The notes below the pieces were generated by a model that was not told the DNA's origin, ran no database searches, and saw only the letters and a list, made by a program, of their open reading frames with translations. Below, piece after piece: positions 1 through 6,371 of a stretch of 43,438 bases of DNA. Position 1 is the first letter of the stretch, and each line of letters begins with the position of its first letter. Source of the DNA: JAUYIW01 sp043818555 (GTDB lineage Bacteria > Patescibacteriota > Patescibacteriia > UBA9934); the NCBI GenBank assembly GCA_043818555.1, contig JBDRFP010000016.1, forward strand, positions 1 through 43,438, in the 5' to 3' direction. A program made the translations under genes and the position numbers.

Positions 1-291
1 GCCCTTCATACCCTTTCCGCCGTTCGTGGCCTTGTGGTATCCGGCGCGGAACATGCACTCCACAAGCCGATTGACTTCGGCTGCGATGTCGTCTTCGCCA
101 TTCTCAGCGGGAGCGTGCCAGCCGAGTTCGGTGAATCGGCCTTCGGCAATCCGTCGGAGCGCCCAGTCCAGGGCATCCTGATCGAACGGATAGCCATTCT
201 CCTGCCTGAGCTGACGATCCAGTTCCTTTAGAATCCCGCAGGTATCGAAGTACCGCCCGTACCGATCACCGTCGACAACTTCCGTCGCCAT
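1..291 (-). CDS. Hypothetical protein, C-terminus cut by window edge
   Basis: The first 97 codons of a minus-strand gene are visible; it runs off the left edge without a stop. The ATG at 291 is preceded by a clear AAAAGGAG Shine-Dalgarno with about 5-nt spacing, and a TTGACA/TAGTGT promoter lies upstream (371-399). The protein begins MATEVVDGDRYGRYFDTCG, is acidic and hydrophilic, and shows no signal peptide or membrane segment in the visible part. I do not recognise the family. Like the other small unknown genes in this window it uses a strong SD and a -35/-10 promoter, unlike the mostly leaderless core genes. Confidence 0.7.
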   Translation of the reverse strand, partial: MATEVVDGDRYGRYFDTCGILKELDRQLRQENGYPFDQDALDWALRRIAEGRFTELGWHAPAENGEDDIAAEVNRLVECMFRAGYHKATNGGKGMKG

Positions 292-370
292 GATAATCTC
301 CTTTTCCTACACGGAAACCGCCGTGCCGGCTGTAGTACAAGTCGGTTGATTCCGATCCTGCAACTTGTAA

Positions 371-399
371 ACACTATCGGATAATCGGCAATTTGTCAA
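371..399 (-). promoter_or_regulatory. Sigma70-type promoter for the left-edge gene
   Basis: On the minus strand, TTGACA (394-399) and TAGTGT (371-376) are separated by exactly 17 nt. Transcription would start near 365, giving a leader of about 75 nt. That leader contains TTGTACTAC, also found just before the start codon of the divergent gene at 659. Confidence 0.55.
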
Positions 400-487
400 C
401 CCCGTTAGAAATGCATTGTAATCAAGTTTGGCGCTCGCATAGGACCGCATATGGCCAACTTTAGTTCATGTCATTTAACCCCGAAAC

Positions 488-516
488 TTCTAACGGAGTG
501 GATATTCGGGTATAAT
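488..516 (+). promoter_or_regulatory. Promoter of the sugar-transferase gene
   Basis: A perfect TATAAT lies at 511-516, with a weak TTCTAA at 488-493 seventeen nt upstream. The start site would be near 523, giving a leader of about 135 nt that carries the long inverted repeat at 528-655. Confidence 0.55.
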
Positions 517-527
517 GGTTGTATGCT

Positions 528-655
528 CGGTAGTACAACTTCGATATTGAGGAGTTGATGGTGCCGAGCAGATTATTCCAACTCGATATAACCATGTTTA
601 CTCTACAACTTGATGCCGCGGCTTAACGTCGGCATCATTCGAAGTTGTACTACCG
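528..655 (+). promoter_or_regulatory. Structured leader with two mutually exclusive stems
   Basis: The segment 528-544 (CGGTAGTACAACTTCGA) is perfectly complementary to 639-655, so a 17-bp stem can close the leader 3 nt before the ATG at 659. Inside it, ACAACTT (605-611) plus GATGCCG (612-618) can pair with CGGCATC (630-636) plus AAGTTGT (642-648). Both structures use 642-648, so they exclude each other. No SD is visible, so the structure sits where ribosomes would load. This resembles a riboswitch or attenuator, or the site could be a DNA-level operator; I know no family it matches. Confidence 0.55.
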
Positions 656-658
656 GGT

Positions 659-2059
659 ATGAAACGTGTCGACCTATTTTTCACAGCAATCCTGGTTCCG
701 CTGGATTACCTTACGCTCATTGCCGCAGCAGCCGCAGCGTATTCTTTGCGATTTTCACCATGGCTGAGCGAGCTTAGGCCGGTTGTATTTGACCTTGCAT
801 TCGACGACTTTATGCAAGTCACAGCAGCCATTGCGCTCGTGTGGCTGGTAATCTTCACACTATCCGGACTCTACAGCATTCGCCCTCGCAGGCTAGCGGT
901 CGAAATCACCCGAATCATTCTTGCCTGCTCCACCGGCATTGCGGCAATTCTTGCCATTGCTTTCTTTTCCCGCGAACTGTTTGATTCGCGATTTATTGTC
1001 CTTGCCGTTTGGGGCTTTACTATTCTGTTTGTAATGCTTGAAAGGTTAATCATTCGGGGGATTCAAAGGTCGCTCAGACGATTCGGCATTGGCGTCAAGT
1101 ATGTTGTCATGATCGGCAAGACCAAATCTGGAAATACCTTGCATAGCTTTTTCGATGCTAACCCGCGACTGGGCTTTGCAGTCAGCGCTCACTTTGCAAA
1201 GTTTGATGACGACGCCAAGCGACAAATCAAAAAAATGAAACGCGACAGCGTCGCAGACATAATCATGCTTGCTAAACCAGAAGCGGACAAAGCGGAAATC
1301 AACGCCATAAAAACCTTTTCCGATATCGAAACTTTGTCCTTCATGTACTCGGCTGAAATCTTCCCAGGTAGCGCAGTACAACCTACAATCCACACCCTTG
1401 CCGGCCAACCTGTAATTGAAATCCCAAAAACTCCGCTCGATGGCTGGGGCGCGATTTATAAACGCGTTTTTGATATTGTGGTGTCGCTTATTCTGATTAT
1501 TCTGACGATACCGATACAAATCATTGTCACTATTTTGTTGATTGCCGAGCGCCAAGGTGGAGTTTTATTCGCTCACAAGCGAATTGGCCAGGCCGGAAAG
1601 TCGTACAAGTACTTTAAATTTAGGTCGATGGTTAAAGACGCTCATAAATATCGATTCGATCCTGAGTTCATCGCCAAGCATGGGAACATGCGCGAGGGCA
1701 CTCCTCTCTTTAAGCTCGAGCACGATCCACGAATTACCCGATTGGGTCGCTTTATGCGCAAGTTCAGCATAGATGAAATTCCCGAGTTCTATCTGGTCTT
1801 TCTTGGCCGCATGAGCCTAGTCGGCCCCCGCCCACACCTCCCTGAGGAAGTCGATTCTTACAGGCCGTCACAAAAACAGGTGCTTACGATCAAACCAGGA
1901 ATAACCGGCATGGCACAAGTAAGCGGCAGGGCAAACCTGGAGTTCGATGAAGAAGTCCGGCTCGACATGTACTACATTGAAAACTGGAGCCCGTGGTTGG
2001 ATTTGGTGATTCTTGCCAAAACACCATTTGTGGTGTTGTTTAACCGGGGGGCATACTAA
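659..2059 (+). CDS. Undecaprenyl-phosphate sugar phosphotransferase (bacterial sugar transferase)
   Basis: This 466-residue membrane enzyme belongs to the polyprenyl glycosylphosphotransferase family (WbaP/WcaJ-like). It should transfer a sugar phosphate from a UDP-sugar to undecaprenyl phosphate, the first step of surface-polysaccharide synthesis. The N-terminal half has several hydrophobic helices (about residues 8-30, 53-75, 88-104, 110-128) and a nucleotide-binding-like central domain. The catalytic C-terminal domain starts near residue 268 with KRVFDIVVSL and a membrane segment. It contains FKFRSM, the SLVGPRP motif and KPGITGMAQVSGR, all hallmarks of the family. Length is typical. Three GT4 glycosyltransferases follow on the same strand, fitting a polymer-assembly locus. 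Sugar specificity cannot be read from the sequence. Confidence 0.9.
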   Translation: MKRVDLFFTAILVPLDYLTLIAAAAAAYSLRFSPWLSELRPVVFDLAFDDFMQVTAAIALVWLVIFTLSGLYSIRPRRLAVEITRIILACSTGIAAILAIAFFSRELFDSRFIVLAVWGFTILFVMLERLIIRGIQRSLRRFGIGVKYVVMIGKTKSGNTLHSFFDANPRLGFAVSAHFAKFDDDAKRQIKKMKRDSVADIIMLAKPEADKAEINAIKTFSDIETLSFMYSAEIFPGSAVQPTIHTLAGQPVIEIPKTPLDGWGAIYKRVFDIVVSLILIILTIPIQIIVTILLIAERQGGVLFAHKRIGQAGKSYKYFKFRSMVKDAHKYRFDPEFIAKHGNMREGTPLFKLEHDPRITRLGRFMRKFSIDEIPEFYLVFLGRMSLVGPRPHLPEEVDSYRPSQKQVLTIKPGITGMAQVSGRANLEFDEEVRLDMYYIENWSPWLDLVILAKTPFVVLFNRGAY

Positions 2060-2065
2060 TCCCCC

Positions 2066-2113
2066 TCACCATCTCGACCGAGCCAAGCTTCACGGTAAGC
2101 GGAGATATCTCTC
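2066..2113. repeat. Dispersed repeat, copy 1 (second copy at 5660)
   Basis: Forty-eight bases starting TCACCATCTCGACCGAGCC match 5660-5707 without gaps and with few substitutions. Both copies lie just downstream of glycan genes, near terminators. This looks like a short intergenic repeat of the REP type. Confidence 0.55.
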
Positions 2114-2140
2114 ACATTCGTTCGAGATAGCGAATAGCTA

Positions 2141-2175
2141 AACGACCGACACTAGGCCGGTTGTTTTCTTTTTGC
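2141..2175 (+). terminator. Rho-independent terminator after sugar transferase
   Basis: AACGACCG (2141-2148) pairs with CGGTTGTT (2158-2165, one G-T pair) around a 9-nt loop and is followed by TTCTTTTT. Confidence 0.65.
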
Positions 2176-2182
2176 TCGAGCC

Positions 2183-2211
2183 TTGACAGGGCGTCAATTC
2201 TATGATACTCT
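2183..2211 (+). promoter_or_regulatory. Sigma70-type promoter for the 88-aa gene
   Basis: TTGACA (2183-2188), a 17-nt spacer and TACTCT (2206-2211). The leader would be under 20 nt. The TTG of the -35 box is also in frame with the coding region, but it cannot be the real start because it lies upstream of transcription initiation. Confidence 0.6.
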
Positions 2212-2236
2212 ACCAAGCCACAAATTGGAGGTAATA

Positions 2237-2503
2237 TTGTCAGATACATTGATTCTAGATATGACCCGCGACTTTGACCCGGGTCACGATCCTCGAAACA
2301 TACACGGAGGATTGATCAACTCCAAAGGAGGGCGTAAAGTAGACGCTCACCTGGGGATCCGCAATAACGAAGATCGGCAGCGCTATACAACCGAAGCTGT
2401 CGTAACCGATGGAAACCGAGACTCGATCAGGGTGGCTATCAATTCAGAATATGACCCTCGCACCAGAGGATATTATTGCTGGATCGCCAAGGCCGCCGAA
2501 TGA
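2237..2503 (+). CDS. Small hypothetical protein (88 aa)
   Basis: This is a short soluble acidic/basic mixed protein with no membrane segment and no recognised family. I chose the TTG at 2237 because GGAGG (2227-2231) sits 5 nt upstream and a promoter lies at 2183-2211. The ATG at codon 9 has no SD. The sequence contains NEDRQRYTTEAVV and ends in YYCWIAKAAE. It forms its own transcription unit with a promoter in front and a strong terminator at 2524-2548. Confidence 0.6.
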   Translation: MSDTLILDMTRDFDPGHDPRNIHGGLINSKGGRKVDAHLGIRNNEDRQRYTTEAVVTDGNRDSIRVAINSEYDPRTRGYYCWIAKAAE

Positions 2504-2523
2504 CTTGCGCCGAGGCGCACGAG

Positions 2524-2548
2524 CACGCTCCCCAGGGAGCGTGTTTTT
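2524..2548 (+). terminator. Strong rho-independent terminator
   Basis: CACGCTCCC (2524-2532) pairs perfectly with GGGAGCGTG (2535-2543), followed immediately by TTTTT. It closes the small gene at 2237-2503. Confidence 0.8.
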
Positions 2549-2550
2549 CA

Positions 2551-2580
2551 ATAAAACGACCGACGTTAGCCGGTCGATTT
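2551..2580 (-). terminator. Terminator of the GrpB-family gene (probably bidirectional)
   Basis: CGACCG (2557-2562) and CGGTCG (2571-2576) form a stem with an 8-nt loop. On the minus strand it is followed by TTTTAT, on the plus strand by ATTTATTATTTT, so it may serve both converging genes. Confidence 0.6.
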
Positions 2581-2581
2581 A

Positions 2582-3109
2582 TTATTTTCCTGATGCGAGT
2601 CTGAGCGTCTCTTGTATAAACTCTTCCTTCTCCTCGGTGTAGTTCTCGCGCTCACCTGAGTGCTTATCGAGCAAGTGCTGTTTTAGATCGGCATAGAGCA
2701 TTGCGCGATCAGGATGATCGATTAAATAATCTCGAAACATAATATGTTCTCTCCAGAATCCAGTATCGACTGTCGTCAGTTTAAGATAATGTGTCCTGTT
2801 CTCTTCTGACCCCTTCACATATAAAACATGTTCTAATTCATCTCGATTGTCTCTCATAAACTTGTAGCCGACCTTTTCTAAAGCGGGAGTAAACTGTTCG
2901 AAATCATCAATCGAGCTAACCGCGACCATAAGATCCATGATTGGCTTTGCTGTCATGCCAGGAATTGCCGTTGATCCAATGTGTTCCGTTTCGACAGTCG
3001 TGTCGCCAAGCGCATTTTGGATTGCGGCTTTTTCTATTTGGAACAGCTCGGCCCACTCGGGATTATAATCCGCTAACTGAACCTTGCCTCTTTGAAGTCC
3101 CAATGCCAT
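2582..3109 (-). CDS. GrpB/UPF0157 family protein
   Basis: This 175-aa protein matches the GrpB (UPF0157) family, small members of the nucleotidyltransferase superfamily whose substrate is not established. Family hallmarks seen are VQLADYNPEWAELF near the N-terminus, EHIGSTAIPGMTAKPIMDL at about residues 42-60, and HVLYVKG followed by HYLKLT with the FRDYLIDHP segment. Length is typical. The ATG at 3109 has no clear SD. It is transcribed against the neighbouring glycosyltransferase gene and is probably an independent unit. Confidence 0.88.
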   Translation of the reverse strand: MALGLQRGKVQLADYNPEWAELFQIEKAAIQNALGDTTVETEHIGSTAIPGMTAKPIMDLMVAVSSIDDFEQFTPALEKVGYKFMRDNRDELEHVLYVKGSEENRTHYLKLTTVDTGFWREHIMFRDYLIDHPDRAMLYADLKQHLLDKHSGERENYTEEKEEFIQETLRLASGK

Positions 3110-3140
3110 ATGCCGCTATGGTAACAGAGGATGGACTTGT

Positions 3141-3169
3141 TTGACAATGTCTCCGACACGAGATAACCT
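3141..3169 (+). promoter_or_regulatory. Sigma70-type promoter for first GT4 gene
   Basis: TTGACA (3141-3146), 17-nt spacer, TAACCT (3164-3169). The transcript would start near 3176, leaving about 12 nt before the ATG at 3188 and no SD. Confidence 0.6.
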
Positions 3170-3187
3170 CAATGCACTACATCAAAT

Positions 3188-4303
3188 ATGCGAATTGCGC
3201 TTGTCCATGATCACCTAACACAGAACGGGGGAGCTGAAAGAGTTCTGGAAGCGTTTCAGGCAATTTGGCCGGAAGCGCCGACTTTTACTTTGATTTACGA
3301 TAAAAAAGCAGTCGGCAGTGTTTTTGGCCATCGCGATATTAGGCCGTCGTTTTTGCAGAATATGCCTCTTGCCACACGCAAACCTCGTTGGTACCTACCG
3401 CTCATGCCAACAGCGACCGAAGGATACGACTTGTCAGGCTTTGATGTTATTGTGTCGAGCTCAAGCGCGTTTTCAAAAGGTATAATCCCACCAAACGACG
3501 CAATCCACATTTGCTACTGCCACACTCCCACCCGCTACCTTTGGAATGACACGCACAGCTATGTGGATGAACTCAATGTGCCGCGCGCAGTTAAGCGCGC
3601 GCTGCCGCCTCTTCTCACATGGCTACGCACTTGGGACAGGCTTGCCGCTGATCGCGTCGACTACTTTGTTGCAAACTCAGAAACAGTTAAACGCCGCATC
3701 CAAAATTATTACCGCCGCGACAGCAATGTTATCCATCCGCCGGTCGATACTCATCAATTTTCAATCAGCTATAAACCGAAAGACTTTTACCTAATTGGCG
3801 GACGACTGGTTTCCTACAAGCGATACGACCTGGTGATTGACGCGTTTAACAAGTTGGGACTTCCGCTTATGGTCTTTGGCAGCGGACCAATGGAACGAGC
3901 TCTACGCGATCGAGCTGCGCGTAACATTACTTTCCTCGGCAGAGTGTCCAACGAAGAACGAGCGCGACTTTTCTCTGAAGCTATCGCGTTCCTGCACCCG
4001 CAGGAAGAAGATTTTGGAATTACTCCAGTTGAGTCAATGGCGGCCGGCCGGCCAGTTATTGCCTACCGCAAAGGCGGAGCGGTTGAGACGGTAATCGATG
4101 GCGTCACCGGAGTGCTTTTTGATTCACAGTGCTGGGAAGAGCTTGCGCACACCGTGATCCAATTCAATCATCACCAATTTGATCCTGTTAAAATTAGAAA
4201 GCATGCTGAAAAATTCTCGCTGGCTATTTTCCACAAGAACATGAAAAACTATGTTGACGATAAATACGAACATCATAGACGAGTCAATCTGGGATTACTT
4301 TAA
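3188..4303 (+). CDS. GT4-family glycosyltransferase
   Basis: This 371-aa GT-B fold glycosyltransferase belongs to family 4 (retaining). The N-terminal domain starts MRIALVHDHLTQNGGAERV, the usual acceptor-side glycine-rich entry. The C-terminal nucleotide-sugar domain has GGRLVSYKRYDLVIDAF, a conserved basic region, and EEDFGITPVESMAAGRPV, the E-x7-E signature that binds the nucleotide sugar. It is soluble or peripheral, probably acting at the inner face of the membrane on the lipid-linked sugar made by the 659-2059 product. The long inverted repeat starts immediately after its stop codon. Donor and acceptor are unknown. Confidence 0.88.
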   Translation: MRIALVHDHLTQNGGAERVLEAFQAIWPEAPTFTLIYDKKAVGSVFGHRDIRPSFLQNMPLATRKPRWYLPLMPTATEGYDLSGFDVIVSSSSAFSKGIIPPNDAIHICYCHTPTRYLWNDTHSYVDELNVPRAVKRALPPLLTWLRTWDRLAADRVDYFVANSETVKRRIQNYYRRDSNVIHPPVDTHQFSISYKPKDFYLIGGRLVSYKRYDLVIDAFNKLGLPLMVFGSGPMERALRDRAARNITFLGRVSNEERARLFSEAIAFLHPQEEDFGITPVESMAAGRPVIAYRKGGAVETVIDGVTGVLFDSQCWEELAHTVIQFNHHQFDPVKIRKHAEKFSLAIFHKNMKNYVDDKYEHHRRVNLGLL

Positions 4304-4367
4304 CCAGGAACCTACCGATGTACTGAAAGTTACTGATTTACAGATCGGTATATCAGTAGGTACCTGG
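4304..4367 (+). promoter_or_regulatory. Structured intergenic leader before second GT4 gene
   Basis: CCAGGAACCTAC (4304-4315) pairs with GTAGGTACCTGG (4356-4367), 11 of 12 positions. Inside, CCGAT (4315-4319) pairs with ATCGG (4344-4348). Alternatively TACTGAT (4331-4337) pairs with ATCAGTA (4352-4358), which would break the outer stem. It ends 10 nt before the ATG at 4378, and no U-run follows, so it is not a normal terminator. Its layout repeats that of the leader at 528-655. Confidence 0.5.
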
Positions 4368-4377
4368 CAACCCGTTT

Positions 4378-5595
4378 ATGCAAATCGCGATCGACATCCG
4401 GCATCTCACAGCGCCAAATCCTTCAGGGGTCGGCCACTACACAATCCGGCTGATTGAAGAAATGGCTAGCGCGTCACGCGACGACGCGTTTATTTTGTTT
4501 GCCAGCGGTCGACCTCGTACGCTTGCCAACTTGCCGAAGTTTGACGCTCCAAACATTCAAGTCGTAACTCGCGCAATCCCAAACAGAGTTCTTTACGCTC
4601 TTTTGAGACTCCCGGGTGGACCGGCGCTCGAAGACTTTCTGTCGGTAAAACCTGACATGTGGTTTTTTCCAAACCTTAACATTACCCGCACACGACTTCC
4701 CTATGCTTTGGCCATTCACGATTTGAGTTTTAAAATCTTCCCAAAGTTTTTTACACTCAAAGACCGCGCCTGGTACCGCACGGCTCGGACAGAACGATTT
4801 ATCGAGTCTGCCAATCGCCTGCTTGCCGTGTCTGGAAGCACTAAACAAGACTTGGTCAACCTACTTAAAATCGACCCCAGCAAGATCGCCGTCACTCACC
4901 TTGGCGTAGACGAAATTTATTGCCCAGATGAACAGCCGTCAGACAAAAACTATCTCAATGCTCACGATATTGGATTTCCCTACATCTTAACCTTATCGAC
5001 CTTAGAACCTCGAAAAAACATCGAGTCTGTTGTTGAGGCGTATTCTTCCTGGCGCAATCAACTGTCTACCGACTACTGTCTACTGTCTACTTCTCGTGTT
5101 CCGCACCTAGTAATCGCCGGTGGCAGAGGCTGGCGGTCGCGAAGTATAACTGACGTAATCAAACGCTCAAAGTTCCAGCGCGACATTCACCTGATCGGCT
5201 ATGTACCAGACAGGCACAAGCCAGCGCTGTACCGCCATGCCGACCTGCTAGTGTTCCCGTCGTTCTACGAAGGCTTTGGACTCCCGCCACTCGAGGCGCT
5301 CGCCTGTGGCACGCAGGTCATAACTAGCTTCACAGGTTCTATGCCAGAAGTAGTCGGAAACGCAGCGGTTATGATTGACCCGTACGATGTTGCCGACCTT
5401 GAGTTGGCGTTTGACCAAATGTTAAATGTAGGGGTGACATTCAGGTCGCCCGCTCGAGCGGACAGCCTAAAGGCAGTCCCTACATCGAATGCACATTCTC
5501 GACAAACCTGCGGGATCGAACAAGCAAACAAGTTCCAATGGTACCTAACAGCTCAAAAGACACTCGCGGCCCTTAAAACCCTCGGGGTTTCTTAA
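4378..5595 (+). CDS. GT4-family glycosyltransferase with in-frame repeat insertions
   Basis: This 405-aa GT-B enzyme of family 4 begins MQIAIDIRHLTAPNPSGVGHY. It has LTLSTLEPRKNIESVVEAY in the donor domain and YEGFGLPPLEALACG (E-x7-E). Two segments do not look like family sequence. Around residues 228-240 (QLSTDYCLLSTSR) the DNA is the dispersed GTCTACTGTCTAC repeat. Around residues 350-370 (GVTFRSPARADSLKAVPTS) the DNA is a three-hairpin palindromic element. Both keep the reading frame. The last codons and the stop lie in another hairpin (5577-5606). It probably still works, since the insertions fall between conserved blocks, but this is not proven. Confidence 0.85.
   Translation: MQIAIDIRHLTAPNPSGVGHYTIRLIEEMASASRDDAFILFASGRPRTLANLPKFDAPNIQVVTRAIPNRVLYALLRLPGGPALEDFLSVKPDMWFFPNLNITRTRLPYALAIHDLSFKIFPKFFTLKDRAWYRTARTERFIESANRLLAVSGSTKQDLVNLLKIDPSKIAVTHLGVDEIYCPDEQPSDKNYLNAHDIGFPYILTLSTLEPRKNIESVVEAYSSWRNQLSTDYCLLSTSRVPHLVIAGGRGWRSRSITDVIKRSKFQRDIHLIGYVPDRHKPALYRHADLLVFPSFYEGFGLPPLEALACGTQVITSFTGSMPEVVGNAAVMIDPYDVADLELAFDQMLNVGVTFRSPARADSLKAVPTSNAHSRQTCGIEQANKFQWYLTAQKTLAALKTLGVS
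5061..5090. repeat. GTCTACTGTCTAC repeat inside a coding region
   Basis: Tandem ACTGTCTAC units occur here in frame. The same units form intergenic repeats around 13375-13435, 21721-21738 and 24409-24477, where one or both flanks read as AGTAGACAGTAGAC. Confidence 0.65.
5427..5484. repeat. Palindromic repeat element inserted in frame in GT4 gene
   Basis: The outer arms TGTAGGG (5427-5433) and CCCTACA (5478-5484) enclose three small hairpins. These are GGTGAC/GTCGCC (5433-5450), the perfect palindrome CGCTCGAGCG (5451-5460), and GACAGCC/GGCAGTC (5461-5478, one mismatch). The design is that of a REP or Rickettsia-type palindromic element. It adds about 19 residues to the protein. Confidence 0.65.
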
Positions 5596-5606
5596 CCCCG
5601 AGGGTT
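5577..5606. repeat. Hairpin overlapping the GT4 stop codon
   Basis: AACCCTCGGGG (5577-5587) pairs perfectly with CCCCGAGGGTT (5596-5606). The stop codon TAA lies in the loop. Similar hairpins occur near 32116-32148, 38610-38645 and 39396-39426, so this is one member of a dispersed family. It lacks a U-run of its own. Confidence 0.6.
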
Positions 5607-5633
5607 AAACCGCCTTGACCTTGACGCCCCTAA

Positions 5634-5655
5634 ACGACCCGCATGGGTCGTTTTA
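5634..5655 (+). terminator. Rho-independent terminator
   Basis: ACGACCC (5634-5640) pairs with GGGTCGT (5645-5651) around GCAT and is followed by TTTTAT. It ends the glycosyltransferase transcript. Confidence 0.7.
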
Positions 5656-5659
5656 TACT

Positions 5660-5707
5660 TCACCATCTCGACCGAGCCAGGCTCCACGACGAGCAGAGAA
5701 ATCTCTC
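5660..5707. repeat. Dispersed repeat, copy 2 (first copy at 2066)
   Basis: This is an ungapped 48-nt match to 2066-2113. The 3' flank continues as a CGACTTCCTTCTGTCG palindrome, typical of REP-like units. Confidence 0.55.
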
Positions 5708-5813
5708 GACTTCCTTCTGTCGCTCAAGAAAGAGGGCGGAGCTCGTTTTATAATTGACAGCCCAACCAAACTATGTCACCCTGCACTCATCGATCTTTAA
5801 CCCTGGGGAAAAC

Positions 5814-6227
5814 ATGTATCCTTTTACCTGGCGCGATGCAATTCTCGGTATACGCTTCTCTCTCACCATCATCCTGACGATCTTGGTCGCTAGCGGTACC
5901 TTTATCATGAACATCCTCGCCTACAAGGCACTCTGGCTCCAATTCGTCCATCCACGCTTCGAGCTCCCCATGAATCTAGTGTGGGTCATCTCAATCGCAT
6001 GCTTCCCGAGCATCATGGTCTTTCTGTCGCGAATTTACAAACTGCTCAATGTGCGAGTCATGGTTCCTGAAGTCGAAATCGACAAGCAGTACACCACCGA
6101 AGCTCAGCGAGTGACTATTGCGAAGTCCGTGCTTGACATGCTCACAATTAGGCTCATGAGCACGCTCACCTTCTACCTGCTCCCGCCCCTCATCATCGTA
6201 ATGCTGCTGAACGAATTCAGCGCCTGA
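5814..6227 (+). CDS. Small integral membrane protein, unknown function
   Basis: This 137-aa protein has about three hydrophobic helices (residues ~13-37, ~52-70, ~112-133) and no recognised domain. I chose the ATG at 5814, preceded by GGGGAA. A longer frame extends up to a TTG at 5754, but that TTG is part of a TTGACA box and makes a poor start. The gene ends in a clean terminator at 6233-6254. It sits between two glycosyltransferases, so a role in envelope assembly is possible but unsupported by any motif. Confidence 0.55.
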   Translation: MYPFTWRDAILGIRFSLTIILTILVASGTFIMNILAYKALWLQFVHPRFELPMNLVWVISIACFPSIMVFLSRIYKLLNVRVMVPEVEIDKQYTTEAQRVTIAKSVLDMLTIRLMSTLTFYLLPPLIIVMLLNEFSA

Positions 6228-6232
6228 TCCTC

Positions 6233-6254
6233 CGACCCTACGGGGTCGTTTTTC
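6233..6254 (+). terminator. Rho-independent terminator
   Basis: CGACCC (6233-6238) pairs with GGGTCG (6243-6248) around TACG and is followed by TTTTTC. Confidence 0.75.
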
Positions 6255-6265
6255 TTTATTTTCTT

Positions 6266-6330
6266 TCATCTTGAGCGACCAACGGGAGTCGAAAGATCCC
6301 TCGACTCGCTTCGCTTGCTCGGGATGACAT
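6266..6330. repeat. REP-like repeat (TCTTGAGCG...GGGATGACA type)
   Basis: The segment carries CATCTTGAGCGACC, GTCGAAAGATCCCTCGACT and CTCGGGATGACA, the degenerate palindromic unit that recurs near 12211 and 39606. It lies between a terminator and the promoter of the next gene. Confidence 0.5.
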
Positions 6331-6356
6331 TGTGGGTAAGATGAAGGGCAAATCTG

Positions 6357-6365
6357 TGGTATAAT
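6357..6365 (+). promoter_or_regulatory. Extended -10 promoter, leaderless start
   Basis: TG (6357-6358), one base, then a perfect TATAAT (6360-6365). The ATG begins at 6372, only 6 nt after the box, so the transcript should start at or next to the start codon. No -35 box is evident. Confidence 0.65.
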
Positions 6366-6371
6366 GTGCAT

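Noticed and set aside
1046..1555. A 169-codon antisense frame in the sugar-transferase gene
   Set aside because: The plus strand encodes clear transferase motifs. The antisense product has no recognisable features and no initiation signal.
5754..5813. Extended N-terminus of the small membrane protein from TTG 5754
   Set aside because: The TTG is part of a TTGACA box and the extra residues have no SD. The ATG at 5814 is a better start.
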